Source: Streptomyces sp. 71268 (GTDB lineage Bacteria > Actinomycetota > Actinomycetes > Streptomycetales > Streptomycetaceae). Taken from it: DNA of 64,000 nucleotides. The DNA lies in NCBI RefSeq assembly GCF_029392895.1, contig NZ_CP114200.1, forward strand, positions 6,020,501 to 6,084,500. The letters run 5' to 3'. Positions 44,187 to 55,387 of the stretch are shown in pieces. The position numbers were made by a program, and so were the translations under genes. The notes under the pieces were generated by a model. The model was not told where the DNA came from. It saw only the letters and a program-made list of their open reading frames with translations, and ran no database searches. Within the stretch, counting starts at the first letter, position 1, and each line of letters starts with the position of its first letter.

Positions 44187-46073
44187 ATGGACCCCTGCGT
44201 GCCCGCGATCCCTACCCACGTGCCGGAGCCGAGCCGTACCGATCCGGCTCTCATCCGTAACTTCTGCATCATCGCGCATATCGACCACGGCAAGTCCACG
44301 CTCGCCGACCGGATGCTCCAGCTGACTGGTGTGGTGGAGCAGCGGCAGATGCGCGCGCAGTACCTGGACCGTATGGACATCGAGCGTGAGCGTGGCATCA
44401 CGATCAAGTCCCAGGCGGTCCGGTTGCCCTGGGCGCCCACCGAGGGCGAGTTCCAGAGCTCCACCCACGTCCTGAACATGATCGACACCCCGGGCCACGT
44501 GGACTTCACCTACGAGGTCTCCCGCTCGCTCGCCGCGTGCGAGGGCTGCATCCTGCTCGTGGACGCGGCCCAGGGGATCGAGGCGCAGACCCTCGCCAAC
44601 CTGTACCTGGCGATGGAGAACGACCTCACGATCATCCCGGTCCTCAACAAGATCGACCTGCCGGCCGCGCAGCCCGAGAAGTTCGCCGCCGAACTGGCAC
44701 ACCTCATCGGCTGCGACCCGAGCGAGGTGCTGAAGGTCTCGGCGAAGACCGGCGAGGGCGTGGCCGAGCTGCTGAACCGCGTGGTGGACACGGTGCCCGC
44801 GCCGGTGGGCGACGCCGACGCCCCGGCCCGCGCGATGATCTTCGACTCGGTCTACGACTCGTACCGCGGCGTCGTCACCTACGTCCGTGTGATCGACGGC
44901 CAGCTCAACAAGCGCGAGCGCATCCGGATGATGTCCACGGGCGCCGCGCACGAACTCCTGGAGATCGGCGTCTCCTCGCCCGAGATGACGGCGTCCGACG
45001 GGCTCGGCGTCGGCGAGGTGGGTTACCTGATCACCGGCGTGAAGGACGTCCGCCAGTCCAAGGTCGGTGACACGATCACGGCGTTCAGCAAGGGCGCCAC
45101 GGAGCCGCTCGGCGGCTACAAGGACCCCAAGCCGATGGTGTTCTCGGGCCTGTATCCGCTGGACGGCTCGGACTACCCGGAGCTGCGGGACGCGCTCGAC
45201 AAGTTGCAGCTCAACGACGCCGCGCTGGTCTACGAGCCGGAGACGTCGGCCGCGCTCGGCTTCGGCTTCCGCGTCGGCTTCCTCGGCCTGCTGCACCTGG
45301 ACGTGATCCGGGAGCGGCTGGAGCGCGAGTTCGGCCTCGACCTGATCGCCACCGCCCCCAACGTGGTCTACCGCGTGATCATGGAGGACGGCGCGGAGCA
45401 CACGGTCACCAACCCGAGCGAGTTCCCCACCGGCAAGATCGCCGAGGTGTACGAGCCGGTGGTGCGGGCCACGGTGCTGGCGCCCAGCGAGTTCATCGGG
45501 GCGATCATGGAGCTGTGCCAGGCCCGCCGCGGCACGCTGCTCGGCATGGACTACCTCTCCGAGGACCGCGTCGAACTGCGCTACACGCTGCCGCTGGCCG
45601 AGATCGTCTTCGACTTCTTCGACCAGCTCAAGTCCAAGACGCGTGGGTACGCCTCGCTCGACTACGAGCCCACCGGCGAGCAGACCGCCTCGCTGGTCAA
45701 GGTGGACATCCTGCTGCACGGCGACAAGGTGGACGCCTTCTCCGCGATCACGCACAAGGACAAGGCGTACTCCTACGGCGTGCGCCTGGTGGCCAAGCTG
45801 CGCGAGCTGATCCCGCGGCAGAACTTCGAGGTGCCCATCCAGGCCGCGATCGGCAGCCGCGTCATCGCCCGTGAGACGGTGCGCGCGATCCGTAAGGACG
45901 TGCTCGCGAAGTGTTACGGCGGCGACATCTCCCGTAAGCGCAAGCTCCTTGAGAAGCAGAAGGAGGGCAAGAAGCGCATGAAGATGGTCGGCAGCGTGGA
46001 GGTGCCGCAGGAGGCGTTCATCGCGGTGCTGTCCTCGGACTCCGACGGCGGGGACGCCAAGGCGAAGAAGTAG
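44187..46073 (+). CDS. lepA: Translation elongation factor 4 (LepA)
   Basis: Ribosome-associated GTPase of 628 residues. The P-loop is AHIDHGKST near residue 30-38, switch I has RERGITI, switch [10 protein letters not shown] and the guanine-specificity motif NKID. The EF-Tu-like second domain, the EF-G-like domains and the LepA-specific C-terminal domain ([26 protein letters not shown], in part [13 protein letters not shown]) are all present. It affects 30S maturation and translation under stress. The ATG at 44187 is used. A GTG at 44199 ([12 protein letters not shown]) matches the N-terminus of other Streptomyces LepA proteins and may be the true start. Confidence 0.97.
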   Translation: MDPCVPAIPTHVPEPSRTDPALIRNFCIIAHIDHGKSTLADRMLQLTGVVEQRQMRAQYLDRMDIERERGITIKSQAVRLPWAPTEGEFQSSTHVLNMIDTPGHVDFTYEVSRSLAACEGCILLVDAAQGIEAQTLANLYLAMENDLTIIPVLNKIDLPAAQPEKFAAELAHLIGCDPSEVLKVSAKTGEGVAELLNRVVDTVPAPVGDADAPARAMIFDSVYDSYRGVVTYVRVIDGQLNKRERIRMMSTGAAHELLEIGVSSPEMTASDGLGVGEVGYLITGVKDVRQSKVGDTITAFSKGATEPLGGYKDPKPMVFSGLYPLDGSDYPELRDALDKLQLNDAALVYEPETSAALGFGFRVGFLGLLHLDVIRERLEREFGLDLIATAPNVVYRVIMEDGAEHTVTNPSEFPTGKIAEVYEPVVRATVLAPSEFIGAIMELCQARRGTLLGMDYLSEDRVELRYTLPLAEIVFDFFDQLKSKTRGYASLDYEPTGEQTASLVKVDILLHGDKVDAFSAITHKDKAYSYGVRLVAKLRELIPRQNFEVPIQAAIGSRVIARETVRAIRKDVLAKCYGGDISRKRKLLEKQKEGKKRMKMVGSVEVPQEAFIAVLSSDSDGGDAKAKK

Positions 46074-46138
46074 CGACACCGCCCCACCTGGGCCCGCCCC
46101 CGCCATGCGGGCCGGTCCCGTCCGGTCGTGGGGGCATC

Positions 46139-46167
46139 GGGGCCCGCAGCCGCGCGCTGCGGGCCCC
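46139..46167 (+). terminator. Hairpin downstream of lepA
   Basis: GGGGCCCGCAGC (46139-46150), loop CGCGC and GCTGCGGGCCCC (46156-46167) give a perfect 12-bp stem 65 bp after the lepA stop. There is no U-tract. Confidence 0.7.
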
Positions 46168-46273
46168 TCGCCTGTCCGCGCGCGCAAAGGCGCCGGTCAC
46201 TGTTTTAACAAGGAGGTTGCAGCCCCTTACGCACCGGGGCGCGGCCATCTACTCTGATCACTGCTCGAAGGTT

Positions 46274-46283
46274 ACTCATGAGT
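46274..46283. promoter_or_regulatory. Palindrome ACTCATGAGT upstream of the acyl-CoA ligase
   Basis: A perfect 10-bp palindrome, 32 bp before the start codon, is set in GTTACTCATGAGTCACTAAC. The size and placement suit a TetR- or GntR-type operator. Confidence 0.4.
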
Positions 46284-46315
46284 CACTAACGCTGAGGCGG
46301 GCCCGGGAGGAAGCC

Positions 46316-48202
<1,887 letters not shown>

Positions 48203-48205
48203 CAG

Positions 48206-48228
48206 GCGCCGGCGCGTTCCGCCGGCGC
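48206..48228 (+). terminator. Hairpin after the acyl-CoA ligase
   Basis: GCGCCGGCG (48206-48214), loop CGTTC and CGCCGGCGC (48220-48228) form a perfect 9-bp stem directly after the stop. Confidence 0.65.
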
Positions 48229-48850
48229 GCGTGAGCGGCCGGGCGGCCGCGCGGACGGGCCGCCTTACGGGCGGGCTGCCCTGCGGGTGGGTTGCTCTAC
48301 GGGCGGCCGGGGCACTGTCCCGGCCGCCCGTCCCCGTTTCGCCCCACCTGGCAGGGCGGGGCGCGGTCAGCCCTGTCGGCGGGCGCGGGCGGGGCGGCGC
48401 CCCCCCCCGCGCCCACCGGCCCGGACGCCCGATCGGAAGCCTGATCGGATCGGCTGGCCGTGGGGCCGCGTGTGGGGTGATCGCGTTCCGGCCAAGTCGC
48501 CGGCGTAGTCGGCGCGCCGGCGCGAACCGTACCCGGTGGTGCCCGAGGCGGGCTAGTGTCACTTCGAGCCCCGGTCCCGTTCACCACCCGTTGGGGAAAC
48601 GGGGGCCGAGTGGGGCGCAGTTGTGGTCGTACGCGTCATATCGCAGCTCATGGCAGCCCATTTCCGTAACTCGGCGCATATGAACGCGAGCGTTCTGCCA
48701 CGCTGTCGGTATCAGGACATTGAGCCACGTGGTGGGCGAACACCACGTGACGCACGTCCTTCCGGCCCGCGCGGACGCCTCGCGTCCCCACGTCGTGGGC
48801 CGGGCCCGACGGGGGACGGGTGGCGTGCACGAGAACCCCCGGGGGAGTGC
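48229..48850. other. Long upstream region of the SpoIIE-type phosphatase gene
   Basis: No gene in 622 bp. The first 300 bp are low complexity. From about 48600 to 48720 the sequence is AT-richer (CATATCGCAGCTCATGGC, GGCGCATATGAACGCG) and may hold a promoter. A perfect inverted repeat at 48726-48749 follows. Confidence 0.5.
48726..48749. promoter_or_regulatory. Inverted repeat CACGTGGTG-N6-CACCACGTG
   Basis: Perfect 9-bp arms with a 6-bp spacer, about 100 bp upstream of the SpoIIE-type gene, are suited to binding a dimeric regulator. A hairpin in the leader RNA is the alternative. Confidence 0.6.
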
Positions 48851-51175
48851 ATGGGTACGGGTGTGAACGCGCAGTGGGGCGCCCGCGGCGCCGAGGCCGT
48901 AGGAGCGTACGAGGGGGACGGTACGGCGGTCCCGAGACCTGACGCATTGGTCCCCGGCGCTCCGCCCGGCAGCGCTTCCGCCACTGTCCCGGCCCCCGGG
49001 CGCATCTGCCGCACGGCCCTGCCCGGTGACGTGCTGGCGCCGGCCGCGGCGCGGCGGTTCGTGCGGGACGCGCTGGCTGACTGGGCCGCGCACGGGATGC
49101 CGCAGGGCGAGCTGATCACGGGTCAACTCCGAGACGACGCCGTGCTGTTGGTGAGTGAACTGGTCACCAACGCCGTGGTGCACGCCGGCACCGGCGTGGT
49201 CGTGCGCTGCGCACTGGAGCCGGCCGAGGCGCCCGAGCCCGGGGCCACGCTCTACGCGGAGGTGACCGACCACCACCCGGCCCGCGCCGTCCGTGGCCAG
49301 TCAGCGTTGTACGAGGCGGCGCCCGAGGCCGTCGGCACGGTCGACGGGTTGCCGCGCGCCGGCGCGGTCGGGGTCGCCGCGGGGACGGTCGCGCGCGGGG
49401 GCGCGCGAGCCGTGGTGGGCGGCGGCGATCGACCCGGCAGCGGTCTACGGCTGGTCGGCACCATCGCCGACTCCTGGGGCACGATCTACCGCCGGGCCAG
49501 CAAGACGGTGTGGTTCCGGCTACCGGTGGGGCCCGCGCCCGCCGAGGGCCCGACACCCACCCCGGGGAGCGCGTACGCCGAAGGGGGCGCTACGCCGGCG
49601 CGCGAGGCGGGTTCCAGCGACCGAGACCCCGGCGACCAGGACCCCGGCGACCGGACTCCCGGCGCCGACCTGCGGACCGCGAACGTGCTGGCCCCCGCGC
49701 TCCGCGAGACCGCGCAGGACCGTGGCGCGCCGGAACTGCTCAGCCACGGCGGCCTCTCCTTCCTGGCCGAGGCGTCCGACCTGCTGGCCGGCCAGTTCGA
49801 CGCGGACAAGGTGGCCCTGCTGGCGGGCCAGCTTCTGGTGCCGCGGCTGGCCGACTGGTGCGCGGTGTGGCTGGAGACCGCGGACGCCGGACCCGCCGCC
49901 CCCTGGGTCTGGCACGCCAGCGAGAGTGAGATGGCCGAGTTGCGACGCCAGGTGGGGGAGCGCCCGCCGACCCTGCCGACCACCGCCAGGGGCCGCGCGG
50001 TGCCCTGGCCGTGGCCCGGCGATCCTGCCGCGGCGGGACCCGGCGGCGCGGCGCTCGCCTGCGGACTGGTCACCGGCGGCCGGTCGGTGGGCACGCTGCT
50101 GATCGGCCGGAGCGGGCTGCGCCAGCTTCCGGACGAGGTGGCGCGGCTCTTCGAGGACCTCGCGCGCCGGGTCGCGCTCGCGGTCGTGGCCGCGCGCCAG
50201 TACACCCGACAGGCGCAGATCAGCGAGGTACTCCAGCGCGGACTGCTGCCCAGCGGGCTGGCCGCGATCCCCGGCATGGACACGGCGGTGGTCTACGAGC
50301 CGGCCGGGGGCACCTGCGCGGGCGGCGACTTCTACGACGTCTTCCCGGCCGGTGACGGACGCTGGTGCTTCGCGCTCGGCGACGTGTGCGGCAACGGCCC
50401 GGAGGCGGCCGTCGTCACCGGCCTGGCCCGCCCGGTGCTGCGCCTGCTCGCCCGCGAGGGCTACGGCGTCACCGAGGTCCTGGACCGGCTCAACCGCACC
50501 CTGGGCGAGAAGGCCGTCGAGGCGGCGGCCTCCGCCGTCGCGGCCGAGGGGCCGGGGGAGTCCCGGTTCCTGTCCCTGCTCTACGGCGAACTGGTGCCGT
50601 ACGACGGGCTCGACGGGCCGGCGCCGTACGACGGGCCCGACGGGTCGGTGCCGCACGGCGAGCCGGCGCCCCGAGGCGGGCTGGCGCCGCACGGCGAGAC
50701 GGTGTCGCCTGGCGAGTCCGTGCCGGGCGACGGCCCGATGGCGTACGGGGAGCCCCGGGGCGAGGGCCGGAGCGGTCCGGCGGGGGAGGGCGCGCGAGGC
50801 GCGCGGCGCGGCGTGCGGTGCACGCTGGCCAGCGCCGGGCATCCGCTGCCACTGCTTCTGCGGGCCGACGGCGGGGTGGTGGCGCGGGCGGCGCCGCAGC
50901 TCCTGCTGGGGGTGCTGGACGGCGTGCGGTACGAGAGTGAGACCTTCGACCTGCTGCCGGGCGAGACGCTGCTGTGCGTGACGGACGGTGTCACCGAGCG
51001 CAGGTCGGACCACGCGCAGTTCGATGACGACGACGGCCTGGCGCGGGCGCTGGCGATGTGCGCCGGGCTCAGCGCGCAGGAGGTGGCCCAGCGCGTCCGC
51101 ACGGCCGTGCACGCGTTCGGGGCGGCGCCGCCCAACGACGACCTGGCGATGCTCGTGCTCAAGGCGGCGCCCTGA
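48851..51175 (+). CDS. SpoIIE-type PP2C phosphatase with N-terminal HATPase and GAF domains
   Basis: A 774-residue signalling protein. ATG 48851 has GGGGGAG upstream. Residues about 80-215 form a RsbW-like HATPase (LLVSELVTNAVVHAGTG, GSGLRLVGTIADSWGTI), 296-446 a GAF-like domain (LADWCAVWLETAD, GRSVGTLLIGRSGLRQL), and 460-774 the SpoIIE phosphatase (QISEVLQRGLLPSGLAAIPG, GGDFYDVFPAGDGRWCFALGDVCGNG, CTLASAGHPLP, CVTDGVTERR, PPNDDLAMLVL). The metal-binding Asp residues are present. A Gly/Pro-rich insert (about 580-655) splits the phosphatase domain. Kinase and phosphatase of a partner-switching pathway may thus sit in one protein acting on an anti-sigma antagonist. Targets are unknown. Confidence 0.9.
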   Translation: MGTGVNAQWGARGAEAVGAYEGDGTAVPRPDALVPGAPPGSASATVPAPGRICRTALPGDVLAPAAARRFVRDALADWAAHGMPQGELITGQLRDDAVLLVSELVTNAVVHAGTGVVVRCALEPAEAPEPGATLYAEVTDHHPARAVRGQSALYEAAPEAVGTVDGLPRAGAVGVAAGTVARGGARAVVGGGDRPGSGLRLVGTIADSWGTIYRRASKTVWFRLPVGPAPAEGPTPTPGSAYAEGGATPAREAGSSDRDPGDQDPGDRTPGADLRTANVLAPALRETAQDRGAPELLSHGGLSFLAEASDLLAGQFDADKVALLAGQLLVPRLADWCAVWLETADAGPAAPWVWHASESEMAELRRQVGERPPTLPTTARGRAVPWPWPGDPAAAGPGGAALACGLVTGGRSVGTLLIGRSGLRQLPDEVARLFEDLARRVALAVVAARQYTRQAQISEVLQRGLLPSGLAAIPGMDTAVVYEPAGGTCAGGDFYDVFPAGDGRWCFALGDVCGNGPEAAVVTGLARPVLRLLAREGYGVTEVLDRLNRTLGEKAVEAAASAVAAEGPGESRFLSLLYGELVPYDGLDGPAPYDGPDGSVPHGEPAPRGGLAPHGETVSPGESVPGDGPMAYGEPRGEGRSGPAGEGARGARRGVRCTLASAGHPLPLLLRADGGVVARAAPQLLLGVLDGVRYESETFDLLPGETLLCVTDGVTERRSDHAQFDDDDGLARALAMCAGLSAQEVAQRVRTAVHAFGAAPPNDDLAMLVLKAAP

Positions 51176-51343
51176 CCCCGCCCGCCGCCGCTCACGACCC
51201 GAGCCGGGGCCGCCCGCCGGCGCGCGCCCCGGCCCGCGCGCCCGCCCTACCCTGTGACCTGCGCCGTCCCGCTCCACCGCGCCGCGCCCGCCACCGCAGC
51301 GGTGGCGGGCCCGGTCGCCCGGGCGATGCCGGAGAATGGGTAC

Positions 51344-52576
51344 ATGCCTTCTGCACTGCCCGACGGTGAGCCCATGCCCGACGACGGGGCGCTGCCGCGG
51401 CACGCCCTGGACGGGGCCGGGGCGCGACCGCTCGGGTTCTACCTGCACGTTCCGTACTGCGCGACCCGCTGCGGATACTGCGACTTCAACACCTACACCG
51501 CCAGCGAGCTGCGCGGTTCCGGCGGCGCGCTCGCCTCCCGGGACAACTACGCCGCGATGGTCGCCGACGAGGTGCGGCTGGCACGCAAGGTGCTTGGGGA
51601 CGATCCGCGCCCCGTCGAGACCGTCTTCGTCGGCGGCGGCACGCCGACCCTGCTGGACGCCGCGGACCTGGTGCGGATGCTGGCGGCGATCCGCGACGAG
51701 TTCGGCCTGGCCCCCGGGGCGGAGATCACCACCGAGGCCAATCCGGAGTCCGTGGACGAGCGCTACCTGGCCACGCTGCGCGAGGGCGGCTTCAACCGCG
51801 TCTCGCTCGGCATGCAGAGCGCGCGCCAGCACGTGCTGAAGGTGCTCGACCGCACCCACACCCCGGGCCGCCCCGAGCGCTGTGTGGAGCTGGCCCGCGC
51901 CGCGGGGTTCGAGCACGTCAACCTCGACCTGATCTACGGGACGCCGGGGGAGAGCGACGCGGACTGGCGGGCCTCCCTCGACGCCGCGCTCGGCGCCGGC
52001 CCCGACCACGTCTCGGCGTACGCGCTGATCGTCGAGGAGGGCACCCAGCTCGCGCGCCGCATCCGACGCGGCGAGGTCCCGATGACCGACGACGACGTGC
52101 ACGCCGACCGCTACCTGATCGCCGAGGAGACGCTCACGGCCGCGGGGTTCGCCTGGTACGAGGTGTCGAACTGGGCCACCACCGAGGCCGGCCGCTGCCG
52201 GCACAACGAGCTGTACTGGCGCGGCGCCGACTGGTGGGGCGCGGGCCCCGGGGCGCACAGCCACGTGGGTGGCGTGCGCTGGTGGAACGTGAAACACCCG
52301 GGGGCGTACGCGCAGGCGCTCACCGAGGGGCGCTCGCCGGGCGCGGGCCGCGAGGTGCTGAGCGCCGAGGATCGCCGCGTGGAGCGCATCCTGCTGGAAC
52401 TGCGCCTCGCGGACGGCTGCCCGCTGGACATCCTCGCCCCCGCCGGCGCACGCGCTGCGGAGCGCGCCCTGTCCGACGGCCTGCTACAGCCGGACCCGTA
52501 CGAGCGGGGCCGCGCCGTACTGACCCTGCGCGGCCGACTGCTGGCCGACGCGGTGGTGCGGGACCTTGTTGACTGA
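51344..52576 (+). CDS. hemW: Radical SAM heme chaperone HemW
   Basis: Binds heme and a [4Fe-4S] cluster and was long mis-annotated as oxygen-independent coproporphyrinogen oxidase. The 410-residue protein has the radical-SAM motif in HVPYCATRCGYCDFNTYT near residues 34-50, VFVGGGTPTLLD, ITTEANPESVDE and LGMQSARQHVLKVLDRTHTP (in part). The C-terminal HemN-like domain is complete. The ATG at 51344 (MPSALPDGEP) with GGAG upstream is used; an in-frame start 30 codons earlier adds unrelated sequence. The Cys spacing (CxxxCxxC) fits HemW. Confidence 0.94.
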   Translation: MPSALPDGEPMPDDGALPRHALDGAGARPLGFYLHVPYCATRCGYCDFNTYTASELRGSGGALASRDNYAAMVADEVRLARKVLGDDPRPVETVFVGGGTPTLLDAADLVRMLAAIRDEFGLAPGAEITTEANPESVDERYLATLREGGFNRVSLGMQSARQHVLKVLDRTHTPGRPERCVELARAAGFEHVNLDLIYGTPGESDADWRASLDAALGAGPDHVSAYALIVEEGTQLARRIRRGEVPMTDDDVHADRYLIAEETLTAAGFAWYEVSNWATTEAGRCRHNELYWRGADWWGAGPGAHSHVGGVRWWNVKHPGAYAQALTEGRSPGAGREVLSAEDRRVERILLELRLADGCPLDILAPAGARAAERALSDGLLQPDPYERGRAVLTLRGRLLADAVVRDLVD

Positions 52577-52729
52577 CTGAGCGGCTGACTGACCGGCTTG
52601 CTGACGGACGGAGTGGCCGGCGGGCTGGCCGCTCGAACGGGTGAATGCGTGCGGGAGCCCGACGCCCTGCTCCCGGTCGTTTCTACGCTGCCCCCACACG
52701 TCGCGGCGCACATGGGGAGGTCCACGGGG

Positions 52730-53302
52730 ATGAGTGGTGCGAAGGCCCGTCTGGTGACCGACATCAGGGAGATCTTCGCGACGCTGGAGGCTCCCGGTGA
52801 ACTCAGGGCGGAGCTGATCCGCGGGGAGATCGTCATGACCAGCGGGCCCGACTGGGTCCACAACATGATCGTTCTGCAGGTGCAGAACCAGATTCCGCAG
52901 AACCGCTGGTATCCGATGCAGAGGCAGGACATCGCCATCCCCGGCGAGGCCAGCGAGCCGCAGCCGGACCTCGTCGTCATCGAGCACGACGCCTTCGACG
53001 GTCGCTCCCGGCTCGTACCAGCGCCGGCGACCACCCTCCTCCTGGAGGTCGTCTCCAAGACGAGCAATCACCGGGACCACGTCACCAAGCGCTCGATCTA
53101 CGCCGCCGGGCAGGTCCCCGCGTACCTGGTCATCGACCCGTACGCGGCGACCTGCGTGCTGCTGACCGAGCCGTACGGCGCGGGCGAGGCGGCCGACTAC
53201 CGAACCGAGCGCACCAGCGAGTTCGGCGAGCCGGTGCCGATCGGTGTGCTGGACATCGAGCTGGACACCTCGGAGTTCGGCACCCTGCCCGCGGGGCCGT
53301 AG
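52730..53302 (+). CDS. Uma2-family protein (PD-(D/E)xK nuclease fold)
   Basis: A 190-residue Uma2/DUF820 protein. LRAELIRGEIVMTSGP and the nuclease-fold acids in PDLVVIEHD and LLLEVVSKTSNHRD are visible; the latter replaces the common ExxS-x-S-x-xxD pattern closely. Such proteins are often multi-copy in actinobacteria and their biological role is unknown; the restriction-enzyme label in databases is only fold-based. The ATG at 52730 with GGAGG nine bases upstream is preferred over the ATG at 52712. Confidence 0.9.
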   Translation: MSGAKARLVTDIREIFATLEAPGELRAELIRGEIVMTSGPDWVHNMIVLQVQNQIPQNRWYPMQRQDIAIPGEASEPQPDLVVIEHDAFDGRSRLVPAPATTLLLEVVSKTSNHRDHVTKRSIYAAGQVPAYLVIDPYAATCVLLTEPYGAGEAADYRTERTSEFGEPVPIGVLDIELDTSEFGTLPAGP

Positions 53303-53366
53303 CCCAGCACGTCGGGGCCGTACGCCGTTGCCCGCACGTCACACGTCGGGAGCCGACGGCCGCGCC

Positions 53367-54218
53367 TCACGCCGGGGCCGTGACGAAGTCGATCAACTCC
53401 TCGACCCGGCCCAACAGTTCCGGCTCCAGGTCCTTGTACGAGCGGACCGAGCCCAGGATCCGCTGCCAGGCCGCGCCCGTGTTCTCCGGCCAGCCCAGGG
53501 CGCGGCACACGCCCGTCTTCCAGTCCTGGCCGCGCGGGATCACGGGCCAGGCGGGGATGCCCAGCGAGGCGGGCTTCACGGCCTGCCAGATGTCGATGTA
53601 CGGGTGCCCGACGACGAGCACGTCGCCGCCGTCCGCGCTGACCTCCGCCGCGATGCGGGACTCCTTGGAGCCGGGCACCAGGTGGTCGACCAGGACGCCG
53701 AGCCGGGCGTCCGGGGCCGGGGCGAACTCCCGGACGATGGCGGGCAGGTCGTCGACGCCCTCCAGGTACTCCACGACCACGCCCTCGATGCGCAGGTCAT
53801 CGCCCCACACCCGCTCGACCAACTCGGCGTCGTGGCGGCCTTCCACGTAGATGCGCCCGGCGCGGGCGACCCGGGCGCGCGCCCCGGGGACGGCGATCGA
53901 GCCGGAAGCGGTGCGCGCCTTCCCGCCACCCCCGGCCGCCGGCGCCGCGCCGGCGCCGGGCCGTGGCCGTACGAGGGTGACCGGGCGGCCCTCCAGCAGG
54001 AAGCCGGCCGGGCTCAGTGGGAACACCCGGTGCTTGCCGAAACGGTCTTCCAGGGTGACGGTCGGGCCCTCGGCGGTCTTCTCGCAGCGGATGACGGCGC
54101 CGCAGAAGCCGGTGGCCACCTCCTCCACCACGAGATCCACCTCGGCCGCCACCTCGGGCACGGATGTGGGCTTCTTCCAGGGCGGGGTCAGGTCGGGCCC
54201 GTACTGTCTGCTGCGCAT
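53367..54218 (-). CDS. DUF3097 family protein
   Basis: A 283-residue protein conserved in actinobacteria, function unknown. It starts at ATG 54218 (MRSRQYGPDLTPPWKKPTSVP). Conserved-looking blocks are GKHRVFPLSPAGFLLEG, a TOPRIM-like core (RIYVEGRHDAELVERVWGDDL, then GVVVEYLEGVDDL, VLVDHLVPGSKESRIA and VLVVGHPYIDIWQAVKP) and QDWKTGVCRALGW. The acidic residues in VEGRHD and VDHLVPGSKES are placed as in TOPRIM domains, so nucleic-acid or nucleotide chemistry is possible; that is inference. It converges with the Uma2 gene. Confidence 0.9.
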   Translation of the reverse strand: MRSRQYGPDLTPPWKKPTSVPEVAAEVDLVVEEVATGFCGAVIRCEKTAEGPTVTLEDRFGKHRVFPLSPAGFLLEGRPVTLVRPRPGAGAAPAAGGGGKARTASGSIAVPGARARVARAGRIYVEGRHDAELVERVWGDDLRIEGVVVEYLEGVDDLPAIVREFAPAPDARLGVLVDHLVPGSKESRIAAEVSADGGDVLVVGHPYIDIWQAVKPASLGIPAWPVIPRGQDWKTGVCRALGWPENTGAAWQRILGSVRSYKDLEPELLGRVEELIDFVTAPA

Positions 54219-54452
54219 GCGGCAGACGATAGCTTCCGCCCGGCTCCCGCCCGGCGCACCCACCGCGCCCGGCGTCCCCCCATCACGCCCCGGCGCGCGC
54301 GGCGTGCGCGGTGCCGCGGGCCGCCACCGCGTGCGCCGTACCGCGTACGCCACCCCGCCCGGGCCCGCTTGCCGTCTGGCCCGCTCGCCGCACAGGCCCG
54401 CCCGCGGGCGCCGGCGCGTGCCCCGCGCGTGAATTGGGTCGGTGGGCGCCGG

Positions 54453-55187
54453 TCAGGGCGCCGTCGCGTAGCGGCGGGCCAACTCCGCGCGCTGCGCGCG
54501 GACGTACGCCGCGTCCACGACCGCCCCGTGCCCCGGCACGTACACCGCGTCCTCGCCGCCGAGCGTCAGCAGCCGGTCGAGGGCCGCCGGCCACCGGGCC
54601 GGGACCGCGTCCGGGCCCGCCTGCGGTTCGCCGGACTCCTCGACCAGGTCGCCGCAGAAGACGACCTCGGGCCGGCCCGGTACCAGGACGGTCAGGTCGT
54701 GCCCGGTGTGGCCGGGGCCGACGTTGGCCAGCAGCACCTGGCGTCCGGCGCCGAGCCCGACGGTCACCTCGCCGCTCACCGAGTGCCGGGGGCAGACCAG
54801 CAGGTCGACGGCCTCGGCGACCGCCTCGGGGTCGGCGCCGTGGCGCACCGCGTCCGCGCGCAACGCCTCCCGCCCCCGCTCCAGCACGTCCGCGAGCCCC
54901 GCCGCCCCGTATACCTGTACGCCGGCGAAGGCGGCCGTGCCGAGCACGTGGTCGAAGTGCGGGTGGGTGAGGGCGACGTGGGTGACCGGGCGGCCGAACA
55001 GGGCGCGCACCTCCCGGCGGATCTCGGCGCCCTCACGCAGCGTCGCCCCGGTGTCCACCACGAGGACGCCCTCCGGGCCGGCCACGGCCCCGACCGTGGC
55101 GTCCCAGCCGGGCAGCCGGCGCCGGGCGACATCCGGCGCGAGCACCTCCCAGCGCTCGCGTACGCGCTCTTCCGTCACGCTGTCCAT
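54453..55187 (-). CDS. Metallo-beta-lactamase-fold hydrolase
   Basis: A 244-residue MBL-fold enzyme. Metal ligands are in VDTGATL, THPHFDHVLGTAAF, GPGHTGHDLTV, VFCGDLVEES and VPGHGAVVD. The order and spacing suit a generic glyoxalase-II/arylsulfatase-like hydrolase without a known substrate. The ATG at 55187 (MDSVTEERVRERWEVL) is chosen; three codons further upstream another start (MSP) is possible. It is divergent from hrcA, 200 bp away. Confidence 0.9.
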   Translation of the reverse strand: MDSVTEERVRERWEVLAPDVARRRLPGWDATVGAVAGPEGVLVVDTGATLREGAEIRREVRALFGRPVTHVALTHPHFDHVLGTAAFAGVQVYGAAGLADVLERGREALRADAVRHGADPEAVAEAVDLLVCPRHSVSGEVTVGLGAGRQVLLANVGPGHTGHDLTVLVPGRPEVVFCGDLVEESGEPQAGPDAVPARWPAALDRLLTLGGEDAVYVPGHGAVVDAAYVRAQRAELARRYATAP

Positions 55188-55276
55188 GGGGGAGACGCTA
55201 GTCCCCGGCGGGGCGGCCCGCCCGGCCGGTGCGGTGGCGGTTTCCAGCCCCCACCCGTCAGCGACCGGGGCCACTC

Positions 55277-55307
55277 TTGCCCGGACCGTGGCGACCGGCC
55301 GTACACT
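55277..55307 (+). promoter_or_regulatory. Candidate promoter of hrcA-dnaJ
   Basis: TTGCCC (55277-55282), a 19-bp spacer and TACACT (55302-55307) lie just before the CIRCE element, so repressor binding would cover the transcription start. Confidence 0.65.
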
Positions 55308-55319
55308 GGCTCAGGGGAT

Positions 55320-55346
55320 TTGGCACTCGGGTGTGATGAGTGCCAG
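55320..55346. promoter_or_regulatory. CIRCE operator (HrcA binding site)
   Basis: TTGGCACTC-N9-GAGTGCCAG, with the canonical 9-bp spacer and arms agreeing at 8 of 9 positions. It differs from TTAGCACTC/GAGTGCTAA only at the outer bases. HrcA binding here would repress its own operon. Confidence 0.93.
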
Positions 55347-55387
55347 GAAAAGTCCCCTGATAGACGGTTTGACTGGAGGTGTGCGCG

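Noticed and set aside
44166..46187. A 673-codon open frame on the minus strand
   Set aside because: It is a shadow of lepA, with the composition expected for an antisense frame.
46217..46315. Upstream start for the acyl-CoA ligase
   Set aside because: The 33 extra residues are not family sequence, and the GTG at 46316 has a far better ribosome binding site.
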